A stretch of DNA of 64,000 nt, from assembly GCF_030503895.2 (NCBI RefSeq), contig NZ_CP129970.2, forward strand, positions 372,001 to 436,000, written 5' to 3'. The stretch's first letter is position 1, and every line of letters begins with the position of its first letter. This DNA comes from Marivirga arenosa (lineage in GTDB: Bacteria > Bacteroidota > Bacteroidia > Cytophagales > Cyclobacteriaceae). A program made the position numbers and the translations under genes. Below, one piece after another: positions 45,204 through 56,000 of the stretch. The notes beneath the pieces were generated by a model, which was not told the DNA's origin, did not search any database, and saw nothing but the letters and a program-made list of their open reading frames with translations.

Positions 45204-46541
45204 TTACAAAACATCGTTCGCTAAATTAGCCAATTCAGACCGTTCCCCTTTTTCTAGTGTAACATGGGCATATAATTCGTGGCCTTTCACTTTATCAATT
45301 AAATAACTCAATCCGTTGGACTGTGAATCTAAATAAGGCGTATCAATTTGATTTACATCACCCGTAAAAACGATCTTGGTGTTCTCCCCTGCCCTAGTGA
45401 TAATCGTTTTCACCTCATGAGGAGTTAAATTTTGTGCTTCATCCACAATAAAGTAGATGTTTGATAAACTTCTACCTCTGATATAGGCTAAAGGTTGAAT
45501 CATCAATTTCTCTTTATTTACCATATCGGTTATATTGATAAACTCTCGCTCATGCTCTTGGTACTGGTTTTGAATATACTTCAAATTATCCCATAGTGGT
45601 TCCATATACGGATTCAGCTTTGATTTCACATCACCAGGTAAATATCCAATATCCTTATTTGACAAAGGAACAATGGGTCTTGCTAGGTAAATCTGTTTGA
45701 AATTTTTCCTTTGCTCTAAAGCAGAAGCTAAGGCAATTAAAGTTTTACCTGTTCCTGCTACTCCTTGTAAAGTCATCAATTTAATTTCAGGGTTCAGTAA
45801 AGCATGAATAGCAAAAGCTTGCTCCGCATTTTTAGGTTTAATCCCGTAAGCTGAGATTTTATCTACTTTATCAATCTGATCTGTAACAGAATTATAAAAG
45901 CCTAAGGCAGAACTCTTATTACTCTTCAAAATGTAAAAGGTGTTATTCATTGGTTTTTTCTTTCCCAAAACATCTTTGGGATCGCAATGAAAAGTATCGT
46001 ATAGTTGATTGATAGTATCTGAAGAAACTGTTTCTACTTGCTGTTTACCGGAATGTAAATCACTCACATCCTTTACTTTTCCAGTTTGATAATCTTCAGA
46101 TCTTAAACCGCAACTTTTAGCTTTTAATCTTAAATTAATGTCCTTTGTGACTAAAATAATGGTTTTATCTTTTAGTTCTTCCTGCAATTGAACTGCACTA
46201 CCTAAAATTTTATGGTCAGGTATATCTTCTAAAAATATTGGATTATCATTTTTAGATTCTTTTCTAGGCATTAATACTTTAAATACCCCTTTACTTTTTC
46301 CATTTAGCGGAATCCAATCACTTAATGAACGACCATCGGCCAATTTATCAATCATTCTTATAAACTCGCGAGCTTCAAAATTTTTGGTATCGTTGCCTTT
46401 TTTAAATTGATCGAGCTCCTCCAAAACAGTAATTGGTATTGCTACATCATGCTCAGCAAAATTCATTATTGAGTCATGCGAGTAAATTATAACTGAAGTA
46501 TCTAGAACAAATACTTTCTTTTCTTTCTTAGCCTTCGCCAT
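45204..46541 (-). CDS. phoH: PhoH family protein with PIN domain
   Basis: 445 residues. An N-terminal PIN-like ribonuclease domain (VFVLDTSVIIYSHDSI, conserved acids) is followed by a P-loop ATPase (Walker A GVAGTGKT at roughly residue 265, Walker B YFIVDEAQNLTP, FTGDVNQID), matching the PhoH2/YlaK type, believed to unwind and cut RNA. Cytoplasmic. ATG 46541 (MAKAKKEKKVFVLDT) is preferred to 46568 because the nine extra residues are unlike the family. Confidence 0.92.
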   Translation of the reverse strand: MAKAKKEKKVFVLDTSVIIYSHDSIMNFAEHDVAIPITVLEELDQFKKGNDTKNFEAREFIRMIDKLADGRSLSDWIPLNGKSKGVFKVLMPRKESKNDNPIFLEDIPDHKILGSAVQLQEELKDKTIILVTKDINLRLKAKSCGLRSEDYQTGKVKDVSDLHSGKQQVETVSSDTINQLYDTFHCDPKDVLGKKKPMNNTFYILKSNKSSALGFYNSVTDQIDKVDKISAYGIKPKNAEQAFAIHALLNPEIKLMTLQGVAGTGKTLIALASALEQRKNFKQIYLARPIVPLSNKDIGYLPGDVKSKLNPYMEPLWDNLKYIQNQYQEHEREFINITDMVNKEKLMIQPLAYIRGRSLSNIYFIVDEAQNLTPHEVKTIITRAGENTKIVFTGDVNQIDTPYLDSQSNGLSYLIDKVKGHELYAHVTLEKGERSELANLANDVL

Positions 46542-46817
46542 ATATTTTAAAGTTGAATAAATACACAATCAATTTATAAAATATTCAGAATCGACAACTA
46601 TAAATAATAGCATTTCTTCAGAAAATATTTATAACTAACAGAATATCAATCTATAATAAAACATTTTAACTTTACTTAAATTATAGTAAGGTGATTTGCA
46701 TATCTTCTTGGTGATATGATAAAACCTATAAAATGGTAGAAATTGTACCCAAAAATAGAAGAGAACCGTATATCAAAATATCTACCTAACAATCGTAAGG
46801 AAAAACAAAGAATTCAT

Positions 46818-46825
46818 TAATTTTG
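46818..46825 (+). promoter_or_regulatory. -7 promoter element upstream of the E1 fusion gene
   Basis: TAATTTTG, fitting TAnnTTTG, 28 bases before the ATG. No clear -33 TTTG. Confidence 0.35.
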
Positions 46826-46852
46826 AACTAGGAAACGAAAAAAGATTAGAGC

Positions 46853-48940
46853 ATGAGTGTTAAGACTGCCAAGAAGACTAAATCCAGTATATCCAAAGAC
46901 ATTTTAGAGAGAGCATATCGATTAATGCATACAGCCAAAAGGATGGCTGAGCTTTATGATGAAAACAAAGCAATTGCATCAAAATATGTTCATAGTACTT
47001 CTCGAGGACATGAGGCTATTCAATTAGCAGCCTCTATGCAGTTAAAGCCAATAGATTTTTTGGCTCCTTATTATAGAGATGAAAGTATTTTATTAGGAAT
47101 TGGTATGGAGCCTTATGAATTAATGCTTCAGCTGATGGCTAAAAAGGATGACCCATTTTCTGGTGGAAGAACCTATTACAACCACCCTTCTTTAAAAAGA
47201 GAAGGAATGCCAACCATCCCACATCAAAGTTCAGCCACTGGGATGCAAGTTATCCCAGCTACAGGTATGGCGCATGGTTTAAAATTTAAAGAAGAACACG
47301 GATTAGGAGCTGAAGGAGAAAAACCAGTAGTAGTTTGTTCATTGGGTGATGGTTCTGTTACAGAGGGTGAAGTAGCAGAAGCTTTTCAAATGGCCGTTCT
47401 GAAAAACCTCCCTATCATTTATCTAGTACAAGATAACGATTGGGGGATTTCCGCAACAGGAAAAGAAATGAGAGCCATGGATGCTTATGAATATGCTGCT
47501 GGATTTAAAGGCTTGAAGAGAATGCAGGCTAACGGATCAGATTTTGCTGATTCTTACGCTAAAATGGCCGATGCTATCAAATATGTAAGAAATAGAAAAG
47601 GACCTGTTTTACTTCATGCAAACTGTCCTTTATTAGGTCATCATACTTCTGGTGTAAGAAAAGAATGGTACAGAGGCGAGGAAGATTTAGAAATCCATGC
47701 AATGGGTGACCCTATTCCAAAATTCCATAGCTACTTGATGGATAATGGATATGATGAGAAGTTTCTAAAAGAACTCGAAGAAGAAGCGATACAAACTGCT
47801 AATGATGCCTTCCAAAAAGCGATTGATGCTGAAGATGTTGATCCTGCTGATGTTGAATTACATGAGTTTGCTGAAAGTCCAATCACCGAGGAAAAAGGTG
47901 AACGTAAACCTAAAGGTGCTGAAAAATCAGTTATGGTGGATGCCGCCTTGCATGCCATGGATGATATCTTGAAAAACAATCCTGAAGCTTTATTTTACGG
48001 ACAAGATGTGGGTGGAACACTAGGTGGTGTATTCCGTGAGGCCGCTAACCTAGCTAAAAAGTATGGTGATGGTAGAGTATTTAATACTCCTATTCAAGAA
48101 GCCTACATCATAGGAAGTACTGCGGGTATGTCAGCCGTTGGAGCTAAACCAATTGTTGAAATCCAATTTGCAGATTACATCTGGCCAGGTATTAACCAGC
48201 TGGTAGAAGAGCTATCTAAATCATGCTATCTATCGAATGGTAAATTCCCTATTCAATCCTTAATCAGAGTACCTATTGGAGCGTATGGTGGCGGTGGCCC
48301 TTACCACAGTGGTTCTGTTGAATCAACACTACTTACGATAAGAGGAATCAAAATTGTGTATCCTTCTAATGCTGCAGATATGAAAGGCTTGATGAAAGCT
48401 GCCTTTCATGATCCAAATCCCGTGGTAATGCTGGAGCATAAAGGTTTATACTGGTCGAAGGTACCTGGAACAGATGGTGCTAAAAACCATGAGCCTGATG
48501 AGGATTATATTGTTCCATTAGGAAAAGCTAGAATTGAACAGGAGGCTGATCAAGACATGATTGATAATGGGGAGAGTATGACTATTATCACCTATGGAAT
48601 GGGAATCTATTGGGCTAAGGCAGCAGCTGAAAATTTTGAGGGACAAGTCGAAATTGTGGACTTAAGAACCTTAAACCCGTTAGATTGGGAAACTGTGAAG
48701 GAAAGCGTAGAAAGACATGGAAGAGCTCTAGTACTAACAGAAGAACCCTTACTGAATTCTTTTGCTGAATCTTTAGCCGGAAGATTAAACCAACATTGTT
48801 TTGAAAAATTAGATGCTCCAGTTAGAGCTTATGGCGCATTGAATTTACCAGCTATTGGTTTGAATGTAGAATGGGAAAAAGCTATGCTTCCAAATGCTGA
48901 GAAAGTGGCTGCTCAGATTGAGGAGATATTGGGGTATTAG
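46853..48940 (+). CDS. Branched-chain 2-oxoacid dehydrogenase E1, alpha-beta fusion
   Basis: 695 residues. Residues about 15-330 are the E1 alpha part with the thiamine diphosphate motif GDGSVTEGEVAEAFQ...QDNDWG; residues about 350-690 are the E1 beta part (IQEAYIIGSTAGMSAVG, EIQFADYIWPGINQLVEE, PYHSGSVESTL). It decarboxylates branched-chain 2-oxoacids (from Leu, Ile, Val) and feeds iso/anteiso fatty-acid primers and the E2 core; alpha and beta as one chain is common in Bacteroidota. E2 and E3 are not adjacent. Confidence 0.92.
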   Translation: MSVKTAKKTKSSISKDILERAYRLMHTAKRMAELYDENKAIASKYVHSTSRGHEAIQLAASMQLKPIDFLAPYYRDESILLGIGMEPYELMLQLMAKKDDPFSGGRTYYNHPSLKREGMPTIPHQSSATGMQVIPATGMAHGLKFKEEHGLGAEGEKPVVVCSLGDGSVTEGEVAEAFQMAVLKNLPIIYLVQDNDWGISATGKEMRAMDAYEYAAGFKGLKRMQANGSDFADSYAKMADAIKYVRNRKGPVLLHANCPLLGHHTSGVRKEWYRGEEDLEIHAMGDPIPKFHSYLMDNGYDEKFLKELEEEAIQTANDAFQKAIDAEDVDPADVELHEFAESPITEEKGERKPKGAEKSVMVDAALHAMDDILKNNPEALFYGQDVGGTLGGVFREAANLAKKYGDGRVFNTPIQEAYIIGSTAGMSAVGAKPIVEIQFADYIWPGINQLVEELSKSCYLSNGKFPIQSLIRVPIGAYGGGGPYHSGSVESTLLTIRGIKIVYPSNAADMKGLMKAAFHDPNPVVMLEHKGLYWSKVPGTDGAKNHEPDEDYIVPLGKARIEQEADQDMIDNGESMTIITYGMGIYWAKAAAENFEGQVEIVDLRTLNPLDWETVKESVERHGRALVLTEEPLLNSFAESLAGRLNQHCFEKLDAPVRAYGALNLPAIGLNVEWEKAMLPNAEKVAAQIEEILGY

Positions 48941-49105
48941 ATGAGGACTGAAGGGTGTTTGAAGTTGGATTTGAGGTATTGGGTGTATTCTACATCGGAT
49001 TGCTTATTATGACTAGCTCACTAGGAGCGTCATTCCTGCGGAGTCAGGAATCTTACTTAAATAAGCTTAATCCAAGATATTCTAATTTAATATTATCGCA
49101 TGATG

Positions 49106-49164
49106 AATGTTAGTGTCAGACGACAGTCAGACGCTAACATTTTTTTGTCTGACTGTCGTCTGAC
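49106..49164. repeat. Double hairpin with four GTCAGAC copies
   Basis: GTCAGACGACAGTCAGAC (49115-49132) is exactly complementary to GTCTGACTGTCGTCTGAC (49147-49164). The first arm is also inside a separate hairpin, TGTTAGTGTC (49108-49117) with GACGCTAACA (49130-49139), followed by seven T (49140-49146), i.e. a good terminator. The two structures cannot form together. It lies about 170 bases past the E1 gene. REP-like element or switch; no gene partner can be assigned. Confidence 0.65.
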
Positions 49165-49216
49165 AATATTTTTCTATTACCATCTCATCACAATTAGCAA
49201 TCCTTTCTGTACCAAA

Positions 49217-49248
49217 CAAAAAAGCACTTACATTTCTGCAAGTGCTTC
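49217..49248 (-). terminator. Terminator of the ferredoxin gene
   Basis: AAGCACTT (49222-49229) pairs with AAGTGCTT (49240-49247), with further pairs inside the loop. T run on the minus strand; 24 bases past the stop. Confidence 0.75.
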
Positions 49249-49271
49249 AATAAAAGAAATTTATACTCAAT

Positions 49272-49604
49272 TTATTCTTGATCTTCATCGGCAGCTAGGC
49301 GTATAGATAAACCATCCATATCAGGATGTAATCGCAATTGACAAGCTAAACGACTGTTAAATTCAGCATTAGGCAATATATCCAACTGATCCATTTCTTG
49401 ATCTCCGGGCTCATTTAAAGCATCCATTCCCTCCTCTACTTTTACATGACAGGTAGCACATAATGCCATGCCTCCACAAGTAGCTAAAATTGGATATTCA
49501 TTCGCTTTCAGGAATTCCATTAAACTTAAGCCCATATCAGTAGGTGCTTCAAGTTCTTTTACTTCACCTGAATAATCCTGAACTTTAATTTTTATATCAC
49601 TCAT
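49272..49604 (-). CDS. [2Fe-2S] ferredoxin, adrenodoxin type
   Basis: 110 residues. Cluster ligands C43-x5-C49-x2-C52 and C88, and the acidic loop EEGMDALNEPGDQEMDQLD, are those of adrenodoxin-like ferredoxins. It carries electrons to mono-oxygenases, desaturases or biosynthetic enzymes. Upstream on the same strand is a ferredoxin-NADP reductase gene, 65 bases away, so the pair is likely one electron-supply unit, though a palindrome lies between. Confidence 0.92.
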   Translation of the reverse strand: MSDIKIKVQDYSGEVKELEAPTDMGLSLMEFLKANEYPILATCGGMALCATCHVKVEEGMDALNEPGDQEMDQLDILPNAEFNSRLACQLRLHPDMDGLSIRLAADEDQE

Positions 49605-49618
49605 ACTTAAAATTAACT

Positions 49619-49651
49619 AGACCTGTCAGGTTTTGAAAACCTGACAGGTCT
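49619..49651. repeat. ACCTGTCAGGT palindrome, copy 3 (double)
   Basis: Two head-to-head copies: 16-bp arms (AGACCTGTCAGGTTTT and its complement) around a single G at 49635. The same core as at 45117 and 45184. It sits between the reductase and ferredoxin genes and has a T-rich stretch on the plus-strand side, the wrong side for these minus-strand genes. Confidence 0.75.
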
Positions 49652-49669
49652 TTTATTCTAATGTTATAT

Positions 49670-50671
49670 TTAAAATGATTCGATACCGTTTACGGTAGTG
49701 TATTTAAAACTTAAGTGCTTATCTGGGTAGATATGTTTAAATGCTGACTGAGCCATTAGAGCTGCTTCATGGAAGCCACAAAGGATTAGTTTTAATTTAC
49801 CTTTATACGTATTGATATCTCCAATTGCATAAATACCTGGAACATTAGTTGAATAATCCTCAGTATTTACCTCTATTTGGTTTTTATGAATAGCTAAGCC
49901 CCAATCCGCTATAGGACCTAATTTCGGACTTAATCCAAATAATGGCACTAAGTAATCCGCTTCTAATTCCATTTCAGATTTATCTGCACCTTTAATCTTA
50001 ACTGATTCTAGATGACCATTTCCTGATAAAGAAGCTAAATTACTTTTTAATAGTAGATTAATTTTACCTTCTTTGGCTAATTCAAATACTTTTTCAGCAG
50101 AATCAGGTGCACCTCTAAAAGTCTCATTTCTATGAACCAAAGTGATTTTTTTAGCAATTTTAGAAAGCTCAATAGTCCAATCTAAGGCAGAGTCACCTCC
50201 ACCCGCTAAGATTACGTTTTTGTCTCTAAATTGCTCAGGATCTTTCACCATGTACGAAACACCTTTTCCTTCAAAGTCAGCTATTTCTTTCAAAGGTGGT
50301 TTACGTGGTTCAAAACAACCTAGTCCTCCCGCAATCACTACTGCTTTACAATCGATTTCAGTCCCGTCTGAGGTTTTCAAATAAAAACCTGTTGCTGTTT
50401 TTTCAACCTGATCTAATCTTTCACCCAATGTAAAAGTAGGATTAAAGGGTTCGATTTGATCCATCAAATTATCTACTAATTCTTGTGCTTTCACTTCAGG
50501 ATAGCCTGGAATATCATAGATAGGTTTCTGAGGATATATTTCAGAAAGCTGTCCTCCTACTTGTGGTAGTGCATCCACTAAATGACAACGTAACTTTAAT
50601 AATCCAGCTTCAAATACAGCAAATAGACCTACAGGTCCTGCTCCAATTATGCAAATATCTGTTTGTACCAT
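49670..50671 (-). CDS. Ferredoxin/flavodoxin-NADP reductase (TrxB-like)
   Basis: 333 residues. FAD-binding GAGPVGLFAVFEAG, a thioredoxin-reductase-like fold with NADP motif GGGDSALDWTIEL, and the C-terminal GDINTYKGKLKLILCGFHEAALMAQ match YumC-type reductases. They lack the CxxC of thioredoxin reductase, as does this one. It would reduce the ferredoxin encoded just downstream, using NADPH. Confidence 0.92.
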   Translation of the reverse strand: MVQTDICIIGAGPVGLFAVFEAGLLKLRCHLVDALPQVGGQLSEIYPQKPIYDIPGYPEVKAQELVDNLMDQIEPFNPTFTLGERLDQVEKTATGFYLKTSDGTEIDCKAVVIAGGLGCFEPRKPPLKEIADFEGKGVSYMVKDPEQFRDKNVILAGGGDSALDWTIELSKIAKKITLVHRNETFRGAPDSAEKVFELAKEGKINLLLKSNLASLSGNGHLESVKIKGADKSEMELEADYLVPLFGLSPKLGPIADWGLAIHKNQIEVNTEDYSTNVPGIYAIGDINTYKGKLKLILCGFHEAALMAQSAFKHIYPDKHLSFKYTTVNGIESF

Positions 50672-50759
50672 TGTTTTTTGTAAGTTATTAAAGGGTATAA
50701 CTTAATTTCGGCTACAAAGTTCGTATAAAAATAGTTGTTTTACTAACTATCTTAAAAAA

Positions 50760-51818
50760 TTATACCATTCCTGCTTTAATAAGTACCTCAAATGAATCTT
50801 CCATTGTTTCTTGCATGGGTCTAAATTGGATTCCTAATTCATTTTTAATTTTAGAATTATCAGCTTTAAATGGAATATTAAGATTATTTTTCAAGAATTT
50901 ACGAGTAGTCGTTTTTGACATTAAAGGTCCGATAAGCATTAATAACCATTTTGGTAAAGCCTTATTCGGAATGGGATAATCATCTCCAAATTTTGGTTGT
51001 AAATTATTCGCTAATTCAAGAAAATTAGTGTTGTGTGCAGAAGTTATATATCTACCTGAGGCCTTTGGTTTAAAGCCTGCTTGATAATGGGCATCTGCAA
51101 CATCTCTAACATCCACTAGACCAATCCCAACATTAGGAACTCCCTGTTTCAAGGTCCCGTCTCCTATTTGTTTTAATATGTTATAACTTTCCGAAGTAAT
51201 AGATTGTGCATTTAATGCTGGCCCTAAAACCAAGGAAGGATTAATCGTTACTAGATCCCATTGATCTTGTTGCTCATTAATTTCCCAGGCTTTCTTTTCG
51301 GCTAGGACTTTTGAATAAGAATAAGGTTGATGATGGATCGATGCAGTGGTATTCCATACATCTTCGGTTAAAACTCCATTTGGTGCTTTTTTACAATCTA
51401 TTGCATCTGTATAAATAGCGGCACAACTGCTGGTTACCACCACTCTTTTTACACTTTCTGTTTTATTAGCTTGTTCCAGCACATTTTCTGTTCCTTTTAC
51501 TGCTGGATCAATCAAATCTTTTTGTGGGTTTTTAAATTTTGATGTAAATGGAGAAGCCGTATGATAAACTAATTCACAACCCTTCATAGCTTCAGCATAA
51601 GAGCCATCTTCTAATAAATCGGCTTTAAAATAATTTATCGATCCTTTTGAATCCTTGGCGATTTCGTCTAGATGTCTGATTTTCTCCTTATTATCAGGGT
51701 TTCTAACTGCAGCATGAACGGTTATACCTTCATCCAGTAATTTTTTAACTAACCATCCGGCAACATAGCCTGTAGCGCCTGTCACTAATACAGGTTTTGT
51801 TTTATCAATTTCAGTCAT
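50760..51818 (-). CDS. NAD(P)-dependent epimerase/reductase (extended SDR)
   Basis: 352 residues. Rossmann motif VTGATGYVAGWLVKK (GxxGxxG), then NPSLVLGPAL and catalytic YSYSKVLAE (Tyr-x3-Lys) with an upstream TSSCAA serine. Dihydroflavonol-4-reductase-like extended SDR; the substrate (a carbonyl or sugar-type compound) cannot be told. Single gene upstream of the reductase, gap 88 bases, same strand. Confidence 0.88.
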   Translation of the reverse strand: MTEIDKTKPVLVTGATGYVAGWLVKKLLDEGITVHAAVRNPDNKEKIRHLDEIAKDSKGSINYFKADLLEDGSYAEAMKGCELVYHTASPFTSKFKNPQKDLIDPAVKGTENVLEQANKTESVKRVVVTSSCAAIYTDAIDCKKAPNGVLTEDVWNTTASIHHQPYSYSKVLAEKKAWEINEQQDQWDLVTINPSLVLGPALNAQSITSESYNILKQIGDGTLKQGVPNVGIGLVDVRDVADAHYQAGFKPKASGRYITSAHNTNFLELANNLQPKFGDDYPIPNKALPKWLLMLIGPLMSKTTTRKFLKNNLNIPFKADNSKIKNELGIQFRPMQETMEDSFEVLIKAGMV

Positions 51819-52017
51819 AGCAAAGTTTTATATGGCTGTAATTACGATGCTAGAAATATATAGTTTAGAATAAGAGAATTTTGAATTATAAAAAGCTTCG
51901 AATGGCAATAGTTTCAATGAAGTGAATTATTAATTCGATATTAACAGATTTGACAATAGATAAAATTAAACTTATCCAGTTTCTTTTGATATGATACAAT
52001 CAGTTAATCAATTTTAA

Positions 52018-52461
52018 ATGGGCAAGTCAGAAATATTATTTGTTCAAACAATAAGTAAATTGATAACATTACCAAGTTCGTTATTATCAGCAGAGGAAAA
52101 AGATAAGTTCCTGGGAAAAATCACCCAGTTCAAAATAAATGGAACAAATTTCGAATCAGCAAAATATTATGAAGAAGATCGATACCTACTAATAACTGGT
52201 AACCATATTGATTTTGTACTAATTGGGTTAAAGGATTATATAGCTAAACATCATCATTTTTATGATTACATGAATAAAAAAGGTAAAATTGGAGTAATTT
52301 ATGATTACTCATCACCACCACAGTTTCAATTCAATAGAACATCTGCAGTATCATATGATTCAATTATTAATGCCTTAAATAGCATAAAAACAAATGACTG
52401 TGAAACGCAGAAATCAATTAATCAATTATCTGATAGTTTACAGCAGCTCATAGAGTTTTAG
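52018..52461 (+). CDS. Hypothetical protein
   Basis: 147 residues, no signal peptide or membrane helix. It has alternating helices and strands with HHHFYDYMNKK and IGVIYDYSSPPQFQF. I do not recognise a family. Divergent from the SDR gene, with 199 bases between. Expression is plausible because the frame is long for this AT-rich DNA. Confidence 0.55.
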   Translation: MGKSEILFVQTISKLITLPSSLLSAEEKDKFLGKITQFKINGTNFESAKYYEEDRYLLITGNHIDFVLIGLKDYIAKHHHFYDYMNKKGKIGVIYDYSSPPQFQFNRTSAVSYDSIINALNSIKTNDCETQKSINQLSDSLQQLIEF

Positions 52462-52575
52462 ATTCTTGGTAGCTTTAAAGAAAACTTACAAACTCAAGAA
52501 TAGAATCTTTATGGAGATTTCTATATCTAATGTTCTTATCATGAAGAAAGATATGATTATGTATTTTATAGAGGA

Positions 52576-52872
52576 TTAAGAGATATTATTCAATTTAGAA
52601 ACTCTTGCCAGTCTCGTTAACTCTGAAGAATTACTTTCAAAATATGAGTAAATGTCTTCCTCATTATTTTTGATTAAATGACCCAAGGAAATCATTACAT
52701 CTAATGGTTCTTTACAAGTGAATGAGGAAATTGTTCTGGAAATATGATCAACAAATGCAGCAATTTTCACTCCTTCTTTATTTTCAAAAGTAACCCATAC
52801 TCCTCTCAACTCTGCATTGTCAATATGAAGAGATAAAGTTGGAGTTAACTGGATGGGTTGATGGTTTGTCAT
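52576..52872 (-). CDS. Hypothetical protein
   Basis: 98 residues, probably cytoplasmic: TPTLSLHIDNAELRGVWVTFENKEGVKIAAFVDHISRTISSF looks like a small beta sheet, then an acidic helical tail. No family recognised. Convergent with the preceding hypothetical gene and downstream of the hybrid regulator. Confidence 0.5.
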   Translation of the reverse strand: MTNHQPIQLTPTLSLHIDNAELRGVWVTFENKEGVKIAAFVDHISRTISSFTCKEPLDVMISLGHLIKNNEEDIYSYFESNSSELTRLARVSKLNNIS

Positions 52873-53059
52873 AGTTTTAACTTACATCTTCAAATATAAT
52901 AATTCAACTTAATTCTTTGACATAAAAGAACAGAGGTTGGTCGAAAAAATGCAATGATAACTTTAAACTTAGCTTTATAAAAATGACTCCGTCTACAGAC
53001 CCGTATATTTATATCATTGATTATTTATATAGAAAAAGTGAATATTGCTACACGAAGAA

Positions 53060-56000
53060 TTATTCTGAGGATTTCTTTATAGCCTCTGAAGGACTGATAT
53101 TATAATATTCCTTGAAACATTGAGAAAAATAAGAAGGATTATCAAAACCAACCTTATAAGCTACCTCAGCAATTGTAGTTTCCCCTTTTAAATATTTAAA
53201 TGATTTTTTAAGTCTGTATTGACGTATATATTCATTTGGAGAAATATTAATGAGTGACTTTAATTTTCTGTTTAAGGTACTTTTACTCATACCAAAATGT
53301 ACTGTTAAATTATTTATTCCTAATTCAGTATCATCTAGATTTTGATCTAAAAACTTATTTAACTTACCTAAGAAAGGATTTGTCCTCTTAATCGAATCTT
53401 GATTAGTATTCTTAGAAAATATTTGATTGAATAAGTACTGACGTAGTTTTAATTTTTTACTTTTTAAATTCCCAATAATTAATTCTAGCTCCTGAAAATG
53501 AAATGGCTTTGTGAGATAAGCATCTGCGCCTGACGATAAACCTTCTTCCTTTGAATTTTGAGCACTACGAGCACTTAAAATAATAAATTGAATATGAGCA
53601 GTAGATTCACTATTTTTTGCAAGCTTAATTAATTCATATCCATTAATTTCTGGCATCATTACATCGGTTATAACAATATCAGGCATTTGTTTTTGTATTA
53701 CTTCCCATGCCATTCTGCCATTATTTGCGGTGATTACATTATGGTTTTCTTCTAATATTTCGGATATAAAAGAAAGTAATTCTTCATTATCATCAACTAT
53801 TAAAATAAGTTCTTGATCATCATGAACAAAATTCTTCAAAGCATCCTTTCCACCTATAACTTGTCTTGATTCGGGACTTTCATTTGCTTTAACAACTGAA
53901 AATTTAAGTTTAAAAAGACTACCTTTTCCAAGTGTACTTTCAACACTGATCTCTCCACCAATGAGTTTTGTAAGCTCCTTTACCAAGGCTAATCCTATTC
54001 CTGTCCCACCAAAATCTCTAGTTGTAGAATCATCTACCTGATAAAATCTATCGAAAAGCTTTTCTTTAGCGGATTCAGGAATCCCTCGACCTGTATCCTT
54101 TACTTTAATTATAACATTACTATTTTGAGGCTCAGCATTATCTTTAATACTTAAAGACAGTAAAACTTTACCTCCTGAATCAGTAAACTTAATAGCATTA
54201 CTTAATAAGTTATATAAAATTCTTTCAAGATGTGGTTGATTAAAGAAATAATGACTGTTTGAAGCACCTTCAAATTGTAGAATAATGTTTTTACTATTAG
54301 CCGTAACTTTAAAGTCGTTCACAATTGTCTGACAAAATTCAGTTATATCTCCTACTGCAACATTATTTTTCATATTGCCTGATTCAATTTTATTAATGTC
54401 TAATAATTGATTTACAAGCTTTAATAATTGATTAGCATTTTTATAAGTTGAATTTAAAATTCTGCTTACTTCTTGGGAAGGATTCTCCTTATTCAGATAT
54501 CTTTCCAAAGGTGTTAAAATCAGAGTAAGTGGAGTTCTGAATTCATGAGTTACATTAGAAAAGAAGCGTGTCTTCATTTCATCCATTTCGCGAAGCCTAG
54601 CAGCTTCCTTCTGGTTAAAAATAAGATTCTGATTTCTGATTAACCGGTTTTTGTAATTTCTCCATATGATAAAAAAAACTGAAAAAGTTAATAGCGCATA
54701 CAACAAAAATGCCCACCAGCTAAACCAAGGCGGAGGACTGATTTTTATAATAATTGTTTTGATCTTATCACTCCAAATGCCATCAGAATTACTAGCATTT
54801 AAAAGTAATTCATAATTTCCTGGTCGTACATTATCTAATCGAAAAGCACTTTGGTTTTCTAAAGTAATCCAAGACGAATTATATTCTTTTAATTGATATC
54901 TTAATCTTGATTTTTCTAAATCATTATAATGAGTTGAAGCAATTTCGAATGTTAAATTATTTTGAAAGTATTCTAATTCCAATTCGGTTAATTCGGCAAA
55001 GCTTTGAGACATTAAGGATGAATCTGGATTATAGGCAACACTCTTCTCGTTTATTTTCAAACCGACTATTTCTGTAGAAGGATTAAATTGATCAACTTTA
55101 AAACCATAGGGATTTAGAATGATTAGGCTATTCATTCCACCAAATGCCATTCTTCCATCTTTTAGTTCTAAATTATGATTTCTATTGAATTCGCTTTCGA
55201 GTAACCCATCTTTTAAACTGTAATTTGTAAACCTTTCAGTCAATTTGTTAAATCTATTTAGCCCATTAAAAGTGGGTATCCATAAATTCCCTATTGAATC
55301 TTCTAAAATCCCTGTAACATTATCGTTTGATAGTCCATTTTTAAGCGTGTAACGTTTAACTACTTCTTCCTTCTGCTTATCCCACTTTACCAGCCCTCCA
55401 GTAAGCCCCCCAATCCATATAATATTAGACGAATCCTTATCTTGATGTAAATCAATAAAACCTGTTGATATAGTATTTAAATTAAAAGTTTTTTTAATAC
55501 TTCCTTTCTCGACCCTAATAAAATCATTATTCTCTAATAGAATCCATTGGGAGCCTTGATCAGATAAAAAGTCTTGAACAAAGGGACCATCTCTACTATA
55601 ACTCTCCATTAATTTAATTGAATCAGGAATTGCATTAAGATCATAATCCTTCCAAAAAAATAGGGTCAGATATTTATCAATTGCCCAAAGCCCCTCATTT
55701 GATGAGGATAATCCACAAATTTCTTTTTGATAGATATCTGCTAGATTTAACTTCTTCAATCGATTATTTCCAACGATATATACTATTCTTTGGTCACCAA
55801 AGCCATATCCTTCCTGTGTAATAAGTAGCTTTCCCTTTGGAGTATAGGAGTATCTTAAGCCATATGTAGCACGATTTTTCAACCAATTTTCAGGAATATT
55901 TTCTAGAGGAATTTCAAATTCATTCCTAAGTAGATCTACAACAAAATTGTACTCAAGAGCTGAGGAATGCACAGCCCCTTTATTTAAATCAATCTTAAAT

